A stretch of 64,000 nucleotides of DNA, from the NCBI GenBank assembly GCA_964617015.1, contig CAZTVG010000001.1, forward strand, positions 1 to 64,000, read 5' to 3'. The notes below the pieces were generated by a model, which had not been told where the DNA came from, ran no database searches, and saw only the letters and a list, made by a program, of their open reading frames with translations. Positions within the stretch are counted from its first letter, which is position 1, and each line of letters opens with the position of its first letter. This stretch comes from ASMP01 sp964617015. Its GTDB lineage: Archaea; Nanobdellota; Nanobdellia; Pacearchaeales; GW2011-AR1. Below, piece after piece: positions 1-8,525 of this stretch. Both the position numbers and the translations under genes were made by a program.

Positions 1-2032
1 AGCTGGACAATAAATGCAACAGGTTCACCAGCAGCTTATGAGATAGATGTTTTATTTAATTCTACAACTTATTCCCCAGACATAACAGAAAATGATACAG
101 AAGACAGGACAATAATAATAACAGAAGGAGCAGACACAACCCCTCCTTTCATAGAATTTGTTTCACCTACTCCTCCTAATGCCACAACCACGAGCAACAC
201 ATCAATTGAAATTAATGTTTCAATCACAGAAGCAAATTTAGATGAAGTCAAGTTTAATTGGAACACAACAAATTATACAATTTACAATGACTCTTTAGTC
301 TTGATGATGAATTTTGATAATGTCTCTGCTCTTGGAGAAAATGATAATTTAGTTGTTGATATAAGTGGAAATGGAAATAATGGTACTGTAACTGGAGCTA
401 TTGTTAATACTACTGATTGTAAATATGGGAATTGTTATAGTTTTGATGGGTTTAATGATCATATAAGTGCAAGCATGAACCTTTCTTCAACAAACATAAT
501 TACTTTATCTTTTTGGCTTAATTGGAATACCTTTTCTAATGATGATGATCTTGCATTTGAACTTACAATAAATTATAATAATAACGCTGGAGGATTCCTG
601 GTAGACCCAAATTCTGCGGCTAACGGAGGAGGAAAATTTGAAATTGCACATTCCCATAATGGTCAAGCTACTGTTCATGCTTCTACTTTTTCTCGACCTT
701 CTACTGATGTATTTCATCATTATGTGATTATCTTCGACAAGTCTACCAATCCCGACAATCATACTGTATATGTAGATGGAACATTGCAATCCATTGATAC
801 CTTTCTTAGCATTGATTCCACTGATAACTTTGCAGACGATACATTGTACTTTATGTCTCGTGCAGGTGGCTCATTGTTTGGAGATGGAATTCTTGACGAA
901 GTCCGAGTCTGGAACAGAAGTTTATCAACTTCTGAAATCCAACAACACTACTTCTCTAATTTAAACAAATATGACACAGACAAATGGTTGTTGTATGTGA
1001 ACCAAAGCAAAAACTCAATTGATGGATTAGATGATGGTACTTACACTTATCAGGCATTTGCAAGTGATACAAGCAGTAATTTAAATCAGACAGAAGAAAG
1101 GACTATTACAATAGATACAGCTGCAAACAATCCTCCGACAATAACAAATGTAGAGGCAATCGGTCCAACCATAGACCCTGAAGAAGATTCTGTTGTATTC
1201 ATAACATTTAATTTTACAGCAAATGATCCAGACGGTGCTTCTGATTTGAAGAATGACAGTGCAATTGCAAACTTCACAAGACCTGGAGAAGCTGTAAGAC
1301 TGAATTCAAGTTGTATTGAGATATCTTCATCTGGAAATGAAGCAAACTATTCTTGTACAATCGGTATGTATTACTTTGATGGAATTGGGGATTGGAATAT
1401 CACTGTTTCTATTAATGACTCTGCAGATGAAGTTGCTATAAACGATTCAACAATCTTCCAATACAACCAGTTAATAGCAATTAAAATTTCCCCTAATTCT
1501 TTTAGCTTTGATGTTGAAATTGGTGCTGTAAATCAAACCTCAGATAATGACCCTACCTTGATAAACAATACAGGAAACTTTGACGTTACTTTGGGTAATG
1601 TCCAGGTCAATGCAATTGACCTTGCAGGAGTAGATATAAGCACAGACTTTATATTTGCTGCGAATTTTAGTGTAGACATTGATACAGGCGGAAGTCCTCC
1701 TGCAGAGTGTGATGGTACAAGTCTTGTGAATGGAACATATACAGGAATAACAAACTCTATTTTACCTCCTGGAAACCACTCTNNNNNNNNNNNNNNNNNN
1801 NNNNNNNNNNNNNNNNNNNNNNNNNNNNNNNNNNNNNNNNNNNNNNNNNNNNNNNNNNNNNNNNNNNNNNNNNNNNNNNNNNAGGAAACTAACAATCCTA
1901 GAATCTGTAACAGTTTATCTAAAAGAACAAGGATTGAGATATAGCGAGATAGCAGGGTTGATTGAAAGAGATCAGAGGAATATTTGGGCAATATATTCTA
2001 GAACAGTTAGGAAAAAGAAGAGAAATATTTAA
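1..2032 (+). CDS. Giant surface protein with C-terminal HTH tail (5'-partial, split by assembly gap)
   Basis: The frame is open from the first base to the N run and starts outside the window. After the gap a different phase is open to a TAA at 2030-2032. The first part holds a LamG/concanavalin-like jelly-roll (about 300-1000, ending in DEVRVWNRSLSTSEIQ) and then an Asn/Thr-rich Ig-like module of about 230 residues with the SCTIGMYYF motif. The part after the gap reads as an HTH tail (SEIAGLIERDQRNIWAIYSR), nearly the same as the end of the protein at 54787-58371. I therefore read one gene whose middle is hidden. In the paralogue about 580 bp separate the matching points. The likely role is a cell-surface protein with an intracellular DNA-binding tail, which is inference. 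It heads a cassette with the next genes. Confidence 0.8.
1783..1882. other. Assembly gap (100 N)
   Basis: Exactly 100 Ns, a conventional scaffold-gap size rather than a measured length. The reading phase differs on the two sides, and a paralogue suggests about 580 bp is missing. The gap lies where a repeated Ig-like module and an HTH repeat would be expected, so it may come from repeat collapse between paralogues. Confidence 0.98.
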
Positions 2033-2034
2033 AA
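2028..2034 (+). promoter_or_regulatory. TATA-like box for beta-helix gene
   Basis: TTTAAAA centred about 26 nt before the ATG at 2057, overlapping the stop codon of the preceding gene. The stretch from here into the coding start closely matches that before the gene at 58479, so promoter and signal peptide appear to be copies of one ancestor. The spacing suggests a leaderless or near-leaderless transcript. Confidence 0.5.
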
Positions 2035-2056
2035 GTAAAGAGAACATAATTTTAGA

Positions 2057-3739
2057 ATGAAAAGGGGGGCAAAGGTGATAATTTTTTTAGGGCTCTTGAT
2101 ATTATTAATGGTTCCTTTAGCATCTGCAGAAAATATATCTGTATGTAGGGAATTGAATCAATCAAATACAGTATACACATTACAAAACAGTATAACGGGA
2201 ATTGTGGGGTCTTGTTTTACAATAACAGCAGATAATATTACTTTAGACGGAAATGGGTATAGAATTGAGGGAGATTGGATAGGAACACAAGATGATGGAA
2301 TTTATGCTTCTGGCAGAGATAATTTAACAATAAAGAATTTTATTGAGATTGAAAAATTTGGAGATAGTGGTATTCATTTTTCTTCAATAGGTAATTCATT
2401 AATAACAGATGTTGTAGCACAAGGCCAACAAATAGGATTTAAATTTGTTTCATCTTCAAATAATATAATGGCAAATAATTTAATATCTGGTGCGCAATAT
2501 GGAGTTTATCTTCAATCGTCTTCAGATAATAATACAATAAAAGATAATTCAATGAGGGGTTCAAACGATGATTCACTCAGATTGTCTTCATCTTCAAACA
2601 ATATAATAACAAATAATATAATATACGGTTTTACTGCAACAAATGCAGGAATCCATCTTGATTCAGGCTCAAACAACAATCAACTTATAAATAATCGAAT
2701 TACAATTAATGCTCAACCGCATCTTACAGATTTAGATTGGGAGATTCTTGATGATACAGGAAATTCTTATATTAATTATCTAATCTATAACAATTCTTTC
2801 GGAGAAATAAGATGGACAAATATTTCAGATGGGGGTTTTCTAAAAGACTTAGATATTGAAGGACATATTGATTTAGGAACTAATTTAGAAATTGGAAATA
2901 ATACTGCTTATTTGAATGCAAGTGCATTTAATTCTAGTTTGATTAATTCTTCTGCTGACATAACTTTGTATGGAATGGATTCGTTCAGTTTTACAAATCC
3001 TGCAATTCTTAGAAATGGGGTTGATTGTGGCAGTGATTGTATTAGCTTGACTCCACTAAATGCAGCAACTGTTAAATTCAATGTAACATATGCAGGAGCT
3101 AATTATAGTATTGGTGAAGGCCCACCACTCGAAAACGCCACATTTGAAAATGTTAATATTGCAAATGATTTAACAGTGGGACAAAATATCTTTTCATTAA
3201 ATGGATTCTTTGACTTCTTAGGAAGTTCTGTTTCAAGAATAATAAAAGCATGGTTTAACGAAATTGATGCTATTAATATTACGACACAAAATCTTGAAGT
3301 TGGGGGTTCAAAAGTTTGTCTTGAAAACGGAACAAATTGCCCTATAGATGAAAATTCCAATATTTTATCATTTACTATTAATATTGATGATACAATAGCT
3401 GTGGGTAATGATTATGGTGCTCTTTCAGGAGCAAATACTTTTAATAGTGATGAAAGTAAAAGGCAGAATGTAATCCCTACAAACTGTCTTTTCAAGAATT
3501 TATATGTAGATGTTGAATTTAATAACCGTGGTACTAATTCAACAGTTAATCTTAGAATTAATAGTGTAAATGGGAATCTGTCAATATTTATTCCAGGAAA
3601 TACTGCAGGAGTATTTAGTGATACTGTAAACACTGATAATGTAAATGCAGGGGATCTAGTTAATTATGAAATTACTAGAGGTGAAGGTGGCGGTTTTACT
3701 AGGATTAGATCAATATCAGTGCTTTGCGAAGTTCAATAA
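2057..3739 (+). CDS. Secreted right-handed parallel beta-helix (NosD-like) surface protein
   Basis: 560 residues. A clear signal peptide (MKRGAKVIIFLGLLILLMVP, then ASAEN) is followed by repeated Asn-rich turns such as SNNIMANNLISGAQYGVYL and SNNIITNNIIYGF. These are typical of PbH1/NosD right-handed beta-helix repeats at about residues 60-230. A beta-rich C-terminal half follows with the FTNPAILRNGVDC segment, which is also seen in the two larger surface proteins of the cassettes (FSNPRIL-DGVVC). No catalytic residues can be assigned. It probably acts outside the cell as an adhesin or polysaccharide-binding protein. It has no counterpart in the second cassette, yet its leader is almost identical to that of the gene at 58479, so it looks like a leader-capture fusion. 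Confidence 0.8.
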   Translation: MKRGAKVIIFLGLLILLMVPLASAENISVCRELNQSNTVYTLQNSITGIVGSCFTITADNITLDGNGYRIEGDWIGTQDDGIYASGRDNLTIKNFIEIEKFGDSGIHFSSIGNSLITDVVAQGQQIGFKFVSSSNNIMANNLISGAQYGVYLQSSSDNNTIKDNSMRGSNDDSLRLSSSSNNIITNNIIYGFTATNAGIHLDSGSNNNQLINNRITINAQPHLTDLDWEILDDTGNSYINYLIYNNSFGEIRWTNISDGGFLKDLDIEGHIDLGTNLEIGNNTAYLNASAFNSSLINSSADITLYGMDSFSFTNPAILRNGVDCGSDCISLTPLNAATVKFNVTYAGANYSIGEGPPLENATFENVNIANDLTVGQNIFSLNGFFDFLGSSVSRIIKAWFNEIDAINITTQNLEVGGSKVCLENGTNCPIDENSNILSFTINIDDTIAVGNDYGALSGANTFNSDESKRQNVIPTNCLFKNLYVDVEFNNRGTNSTVNLRINSVNGNLSIFIPGNTAGVFSDTVNTDNVNAGDLVNYEITRGEGGGFTRIRSISVLCEVQ

Positions 3740-3855
3740 TAATGTAAGTTTTTAGGCGTTGTATGGAGTTCAACCGAAAACTAAATATTAAAAAAGAATA
3801 ATATTTAAAAAATAAAAAATGTTTAAACTTTAACCAATAAAAGAATAATTTAAAA

Positions 3856-4794
3856 ATGATAAAAAAAGAGATTTATGTTGTTTTAGTTCTAATCATTTTA
3901 ATATTAGTTCCTCTAATATCAGCAGGAATTTCTGATTGGTTTAAAATTACTGGAAGGGCACCATCTCGACCAACAAATGTCTCGGTATCTGTAACAGGTG
4001 TAAATCCTGTAACAGTAGATGTTTTTAATAATACTCTTACGGGCATAGTCACAGACCCTACAGAAGATTCTGTTAATAATATAGAATTTTGGGTTACTGT
4101 GACTGACTCAGACGGGGTCAATGACATAAATGACTCAGCTACAAATGCAACCTTTAGTAGAACAGGGCAACCAACAAGAACTAATTCAAGCTGTGTTCTT
4201 GTTTCAGATATAGATGGCAATAGCGCGAACTTTTCATGCACAATTGGTATGTATTATTTTTATGAAATTGGTACATGGAATATAACAGTATTTGGAAATG
4301 ATTTAGGAAACCAGACTGCTCAATCTAATACCTCACAAAATTTCCAGTACAACGAGTTAAAGGCTATAAAAATTTCTCCTGATGCATTAAGCTTCCCATC
4401 AGTATCTCCTGGAAACACAAACCAGACTTCAGATAATGACCCCACCTTAATTAATAACACAGGAAACTTTGATGTTACCTCAGGAAATATTCAGGTTAAT
4501 GCAATTGATCTTGCAGGAGAAAGTGTAAGCACAGAATTCATATTTGCTGCGAACTTCAGTGTAGGAAATGCTACAGGAAGCAATACAGAATGCGATGAAA
4601 CAAGTCTCGTGAATGGAACAGACACAGGAATAACAAACTCTATCTTACCTCCTGGAAACCATTCATTGAATTTTCAAAATGAAACTTCAGGACAGGAACA
4701 GCTCTTCTATTGTATAAAGGATGTTCCTTCTGATATTTCTTCACAGACATATTCCACAACAGGGTTAGGAAGCTGGACAATAAAAATACCTTAA
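3856..4794 (+). CDS. Secreted Ig-like module protein, cassette A
   Basis: 312 residues with an N-terminal signal or anchor segment (VVLVLIILILVPLISAG). One Asn/Thr-rich beta-sandwich module follows, the same as the one in the preceding giant protein; both contain SDNDPTLINNTGNFDVT and TGITNSILPPGNHS. It ends right after the module (GSWTIKIP) with no membrane anchor at the C-terminus. Paired Cys occur in SCTIGMYYF and in FYCIKDVPSDISSQ. The paralogue is at 58479-59396. A stand-alone copy of the giant protein's ectodomain module could be a ligand, a subunit or a decoy. No enzymatic motif is visible. The next gene starts one base after its stop codon, so the two are surely cotranscribed. Confidence 0.8.
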   Translation: MIKKEIYVVLVLIILILVPLISAGISDWFKITGRAPSRPTNVSVSVTGVNPVTVDVFNNTLTGIVTDPTEDSVNNIEFWVTVTDSDGVNDINDSATNATFSRTGQPTRTNSSCVLVSDIDGNSANFSCTIGMYYFYEIGTWNITVFGNDLGNQTAQSNTSQNFQYNELKAIKISPDALSFPSVSPGNTNQTSDNDPTLINNTGNFDVTSGNIQVNAIDLAGESVSTEFIFAANFSVGNATGSNTECDETSLVNGTDTGITNSILPPGNHSLNFQNETSGQEQLFYCIKDVPSDISSQTYSTTGLGSWTIKIP

Positions 4795-4795
4795 A

Positions 4796-5335
4796 ATGAA
4801 AGAACAAATAAATAGAAAAATATGTATGACAACAATAATCCTAATCATATTATTGATTAGTTTTATTAGCGCGTTTGGGGTTTCAACTTCTTATTGGAAG
4901 GGAAATCCCCTACTGATAGCTCCTGGAGATACAAAAACTATCACCCTGAGATTACAAAACATAGGAACTGAAGATGATGTCACTGTAAGGGCAATTTTAA
5001 CAGATGGTTTTGAAATAGCAAGTACAGAAGAGAAAAATTATTTAGTAAGAAATGGAACAAAAGATACAGAAGTTCCTGTTAAGATTAGCATTCCTTTTGA
5101 TACACCATTAGGTACAGAATACAGAGTAACAGTGTCTTTTAAAACAGTAACCCCTGGAGGAACAGGTGGAGTAGTTTTGGGAACAGCAATAGACACTAGT
5201 TTCGATGTTTTAGTCGCAGAAGTAGAAGTAGAAAAAGCAGAAAGAGTAAATTTAAACTTTATTATAGGGATGCTTATACTAATCGCCATAATAATCTTCA
5301 TTTTAATTTCTGCTTTTAGAAGAAAAAAGAAATAA
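4796..5335 (+). CDS. Membrane-anchored surface protein with one beta-sandwich domain, cassette A
   Basis: 179 residues: signal peptide (about 1-27), one NEW1/CARDB-like beta-sandwich with the conserved start FGVSTSYWKGNPLLIAPGDT, and a C-terminal membrane helix (IIGMLILIAIIIFILISAF) followed by RRKKK. The topology is outside domain, one membrane pass, short basic tail. It starts one base after the previous stop. The paralogue at 59402-59962 shares FGVSTSYW and IAPGE and has the same layout. It probably acts as a small membrane partner of the secreted module protein. The function is unknown. Confidence 0.8.
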   Translation: MKEQINRKICMTTIILIILLISFISAFGVSTSYWKGNPLLIAPGDTKTITLRLQNIGTEDDVTVRAILTDGFEIASTEEKNYLVRNGTKDTEVPVKISIPFDTPLGTEYRVTVSFKTVTPGGTGGVVLGTAIDTSFDVLVAEVEVEKAERVNLNFIIGMLILIAIIIFILISAFRRKKK

Positions 5336-5359
5336 AAGACCTGTATAATTTTAATAAAT

Positions 5360-5367
5360 TTTAAATA
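5360..5367 (+). promoter_or_regulatory. TATA box (TTTAAATA)
   Basis: TTTAAATA is centred 26 nt before the ATG at 5390, the spacing expected for leaderless archaeal transcripts. The same octamer sits at the same distance before the paralogue at 60030, so the fourth cassette gene appears to have its own promoter in both copies. Confidence 0.6.
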
Positions 5368-5389
5368 GACGCAGTTATTCTTTTAGTGT

Positions 5390-7063
5390 ATGAAAAAAAA
5401 GGTGAGTCTATTAATTATAATTTTTATATCATTTATTTATTTACTAATTATATCCAGTATAAATGGAGAAACCCTGACAGGAGAAACAGTAACCGGTGAA
5501 GTGAGCGCTCAACCTACAAATGTTTCTATACAGGTGATTAGATTTGCTCCTTTTTTATCAATATTGAGCCCTGAAAATAAAACATATTTAAAAAATGAAT
5601 CGTTATTGTTAAACTTTACGGTAACAGATGAAGAAATTGTGTGGTATAATTTCGATAATACGGCGAATACAACAATAACTTCTGCTATATTTTTCAATAT
5701 TTCCCAGGGAAGTCATAGGCTCTACATGTTTGCAAATAACAGTGAAAATAATATAACATCAAAAAATGTAACTTTCAGTGTTAACTCAACGATATTTATA
5801 ATCTCATATGACGAATATAGCGATTCTACAAAAGGAGAATCGACAGACTTCAACTCTTCTACATATGAAGACATACAAAACCTCAGCAATATTATTTTAG
5901 AAAACACACAATATGGAAAAATTCGTTTTAATGAAGCCATTAATGTGACAGATGACTTAATCAATAATGATAATCTTCTCGACTTAGACAATAACACCAA
6001 CATATCACAGAACAGAATAGAGTTGAATTCTACTGCATTGCCAAATTTCGACAAACCTGCCACGTTATACCTCTATAATTTAACTTTCTCTAATCCGAGG
6101 ATATTGAGGGATGGAGTTGTTTGCCCATCGAGTGTATGTACTTTCCAGAGCTATTCGGGAGGGAATCTTACATTCAATGTAACACAATTCACAGTTTATT
6201 CGGCAGAAGAAACCCCTGAGGAAGAAGAAGAAATTGCTCCTCCTCCTGGTGGAGGTGGTGGAGGCTTGACTTTTACCATAAGTTTGGATGAAATAATAAT
6301 TTCCTTAAAGCAGGGGGAAATAAAAACAGAAGAGATAACAATCAAAAATGAAAGAAATACTAAAATTTCTTTTTCAGTATCTTCTGATATGGGAGAGCTT
6401 ATAAATATAAGGGAAAGAGAGTTTGAACTTGAACCAAAAGAGGAAAAAACAATATTTATCGATTTTATAGCTAAAGAAGATACTATTCCAGAGCTATATC
6501 TCGGAAATCTTTTTATTGAAAGTGGGGGGATAAAAAAGAGGGTTGCAATCACAATAGAAATTGAGTCTAAAGAAGCGCTATTTGATGTGAGATTAAATAT
6601 ACCTGAGAAATATTTAAAAGTTTATCCTGGAGAAGAGTTAAATTCTGAAATAGAAATTTTTAATATAGTAGAAACCGGAAGGGTAAATGTTACGATAGAA
6701 TATTTGATAAAAGACGAACAGAACAGAGAAATAATATCTGAAGAGGATACTCTTATGGTTGAGAATCAAATAAGTTTTGTAAAAATAATTAAAATACCAG
6801 AGAATATTGAACCAGGAAGATATGTCCTTTATACAAGAGTAATTTATAATGAAAAAGTGGCAAGTGCAAGCGCTTGGTTTTCTGTTAAAAAAAGATTCAT
6901 TTTAAAACCCGGAATAAACTTATATATCCTTCTTGGGTTAATCTTAATAGTGCTTACCTTTATTATCTTAAATAAAATTAGAAAAGTTAAAAAATATAAA
7001 AAACCTTATAAAGTAGACGAAAACTTGCTTGCTAAAAAAAGTTTGATAAAAAAAATAAAATAA
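5390..7063 (+). CDS. Membrane-anchored multidomain surface protein, cassette A
   Basis: 557 residues: signal segment (about 5-25), Ig-like N-terminal domain (FLSILSPENKTYLKNESLLL), a middle domain with FSNPRILRDGVVCPSSVC, an acidic stretch, and a Pro/Gly hinge (PPPGGGGGG at about 285). Two further beta-sandwich domains follow (SLKQGEIKTEEITIKN; LNIPEKYLKVYPGEELNSEI), then a C-terminal membrane helix (NLYILLGLILIVLTFIIL) and a Lys-rich cytoplasmic tail. The paralogue at 60030-61724 is colinear over its whole length. The hinge suggests a stalk that presents the N-terminal head away from the membrane. No catalytic motif is seen. Confidence 0.8.
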   Translation: MKKKVSLLIIIFISFIYLLIISSINGETLTGETVTGEVSAQPTNVSIQVIRFAPFLSILSPENKTYLKNESLLLNFTVTDEEIVWYNFDNTANTTITSAIFFNISQGSHRLYMFANNSENNITSKNVTFSVNSTIFIISYDEYSDSTKGESTDFNSSTYEDIQNLSNIILENTQYGKIRFNEAINVTDDLINNDNLLDLDNNTNISQNRIELNSTALPNFDKPATLYLYNLTFSNPRILRDGVVCPSSVCTFQSYSGGNLTFNVTQFTVYSAEETPEEEEEIAPPPGGGGGGLTFTISLDEIIISLKQGEIKTEEITIKNERNTKISFSVSSDMGELINIREREFELEPKEEKTIFIDFIAKEDTIPELYLGNLFIESGGIKKRVAITIEIESKEALFDVRLNIPEKYLKVYPGEELNSEIEIFNIVETGRVNVTIEYLIKDEQNREIISEEDTLMVENQISFVKIIKIPENIEPGRYVLYTRVIYNEKVASASAWFSVKKRFILKPGINLYILLGLILIVLTFIILNKIRKVKKYKKPYKVDENLLAKKSLIKKIK

Positions 7064-7064
7064 A

Positions 7065-7373
7065 ATGGCTTTAAATTTAGACTTGATAATAATTTTTTCT
7101 TTAATACTTGGGTTAATAGGTGTTTTTATTGGAATATTATTAGTCGGGAAAGTTGCAGGAAAATTTAGAACTACTATAATATTCTTAGTCATTACAGAGC
7201 TTATTTTTACTATTGGTCTTATTATAAATACCTTGAATGTAATAGGGAGGATTACCTTGATTAACTTGGTATTTTTAAATAATATAATTAATCTCGGTAT
7301 AAGTTTATTTTTATTATTTACCTTCCTTAGCTTATTATTCATGATTAAAAGAATTAGAAGTAAAGATAAATAA
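7065..7373 (+). CDS. Small membrane protein, three predicted helices
   Basis: 102 residues, almost entirely hydrophobic, with three likely membrane spans: about 5-27 (LIIIFSLILGLIGVFIGILL), 36-58 and 68-92. A basic end follows (MIKRIRSKDK). It starts one base after the stop of the previous gene, so it is very probably translated from the same mRNA. It has no counterpart in the second cassette. I do not recognise the family. Confidence 0.6.
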   Translation: MALNLDLIIIFSLILGLIGVFIGILLVGKVAGKFRTTIIFLVITELIFTIGLIINTLNVIGRITLINLVFLNNIINLGISLFLLFTFLSLLFMIKRIRSKDK

Positions 7374-7423
7374 ATATAATTTTTAGTGTTCTTACATTAA
7401 ATTTTAATCAGAACCTTTTTTAG

Positions 7424-7465
7424 GTGTTCTGGACAATATATTCAAAAGCAGTGAAGAAAAAATGA
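7424..7465 (+). pseudogene. Relic of a third HTH-tail gene (last ~12 codons)
   Basis: In one frame this reads FWTIYSKAVKKK followed by a stop. That matches the extreme C-terminus of the HTH-tail proteins (NIWAIYSRTVRKKK near 2000; NIGTIYSRAMKKIK near 58350). An in-frame TAG lies just upstream, so only the 3' scar remains. It overlaps the 3' end of tRNA-Ile on the other strand by two bases. The match is short, so confidence is moderate. Confidence 0.45.
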
Positions 7466-7537
7466 GCCTGCTCGGATTTGAACCGAGGACCCCTACCTTA
7501 TCAGAGTAGTGCTCTAACCAGGCTGAGCTACAGGCTC
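7464..7537 (-). tRNA. tRNA-Ile (GAU)
   Basis: A complete cloverleaf on the minus strand: acceptor GAGCCUG/CAGGCUC, D-arm GCUC..GAGC, anticodon loop CUGAUAA giving GAU, and T-arm CUCGG-UUCAAAU-CCGAG. It is 74 nt with no intron and no encoded CCA. It lies directly downstream of surface cassette A, and a partial copy of its 5' portion sits just beyond it. Confidence 0.93.
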
Positions 7538-7570
7538 CTGTGTCGCCAATCTCAAGATGGTTTGCATTAC

Positions 7571-7598
7571 CCTTAACCAGGCTGAGCTACAGGCGCTC
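7571..7598 (-). repeat. Partial duplicate of tRNA-Ile 5' portion
   Basis: The 21 bases at 7574-7594 are identical to 7515-7535 inside tRNA-Ile (the D-arm and part of the acceptor). The sequence then diverges and there is no T-arm, so it cannot be a complete tRNA. It could be a recombination scar, an attachment-site remnant or, less likely, a 5' half gene of a split tRNA. Confidence 0.7.
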
Positions 7599-7678
7599 AC
7601 ATAAAAACCAAATAATTAAACTATTTATAAGTTTTGCGACCACAGAAGTTTTAAAAACCAACTTTTTCTCAATAAAAT

Positions 7679-8251
7679 ATGACGCATGGATTATACCATT
7701 TTTTAAAAGAAACCTGGAAAAAGCCGGATAAGAAAATATTAAGAGAAAGGATGATTTCCTGGAGAAAATCAGGGGTTCTCACAAAAGTTGACAAACCATT
7801 AAGACTCGATAGAGCAAGAACTCTTGGCTATAAGGCTAAAAAAGGTTTTGTTATTGTCCGCGTTCGTGTAAGAAGAGGAGGACATAAAAGGACAAGGCCA
7901 AACAAGGGAAGAAGAAGCAAGAGGCTGCACACAAGAAAAACCCTAAGGATGAACTACCAGTGGATTGCAGAGCAAAGGGCTGCAAAAAAATACACTAATC
8001 TTGAAGTATTAAATTCTTATCCGCTGGGAAAAGACGGAATGTATTATTTCTATGAAGTTATTCTGGTCGACCCTGAGAGACCTGAGATAAAAAATGACGA
8101 ATCAATGAAATGGATTGCAGCACCAGAAAACAGAAAAAGAGTTTTCCGCGGCCTGACCTCTTCAGGAAAAAAATCCAGGGGATTAAGAAAAAAGTCCCAT
8201 GAAATGAAAATAAGACCGAGCTTAAGGGCCCGTGGGAGATTGGGCAAATAA
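7679..8251 (+). CDS. rpl15e: Large-subunit ribosomal protein eL15 (L15e)
   Basis: 190 residues, close to the normal archaeal length. The family signature is present throughout: WKKPDKKILRERMISWRK at the start, VIVRVRVRRGGHKRTRPNKG in the middle and RGLTSSGKKSRGLRKK near the end. It is a component of the 50S subunit. A TTTAAAAA box lies about 26 nt before the ATG. It reads away from tRNA-Ile and is followed by a small membrane protein and the ligase gene. Confidence 0.97.
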   Translation: MTHGLYHFLKETWKKPDKKILRERMISWRKSGVLTKVDKPLRLDRARTLGYKAKKGFVIVRVRVRRGGHKRTRPNKGRRSKRLHTRKTLRMNYQWIAEQRAAKKYTNLEVLNSYPLGKDGMYYFYEVILVDPERPEIKNDESMKWIAAPENRKRVFRGLTSSGKKSRGLRKKSHEMKIRPSLRARGRLGK

Positions 8252-8291
8252 GCAAGCTTAAAAATATCTATTTCTAGTAAGTTAAAAGAGA

Positions 8292-8525
8292 ATGGCAATA
8301 AACATCTTCAGATTAATTGCAATAATTGGACTAATATCAATAATTTCTGGAACCTTGTTAATTTCGCATAAAAAAAGATACACTTACTCATTATTTATTT
8401 TAGGAGGAATTTTCTTAGCAATTTACAGTTTTTACATTCAAGACATAATATTTATAATTCTGCAGACAGTATTTGTAGCATCGTCTATTTATGGATTAAT
8501 TAAAATAGGAAAACGCAAAAGATGA
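8292..8525 (+). CDS. Small membrane protein upstream of DNA ligase
   Basis: 77 residues with three short hydrophobic spans (FRLIAIIGLISIISGTLLI, YSLFILGGIFLAIYSFYI, IIFIILQTVFVASSIYGLI) and a basic end KIGKRKR. Its TGA overlaps the ATG of the ligase gene (ATGA), so translation is probably coupled. The family is not recognised. Small polytopic proteins of this kind are common in DPANN genomes. Confidence 0.6.
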   Translation: MAINIFRLIAIIGLISIISGTLLISHKKRYTYSLFILGGIFLAIYSFYIQDIIFIILQTVFVASSIYGLIKIGKRKR

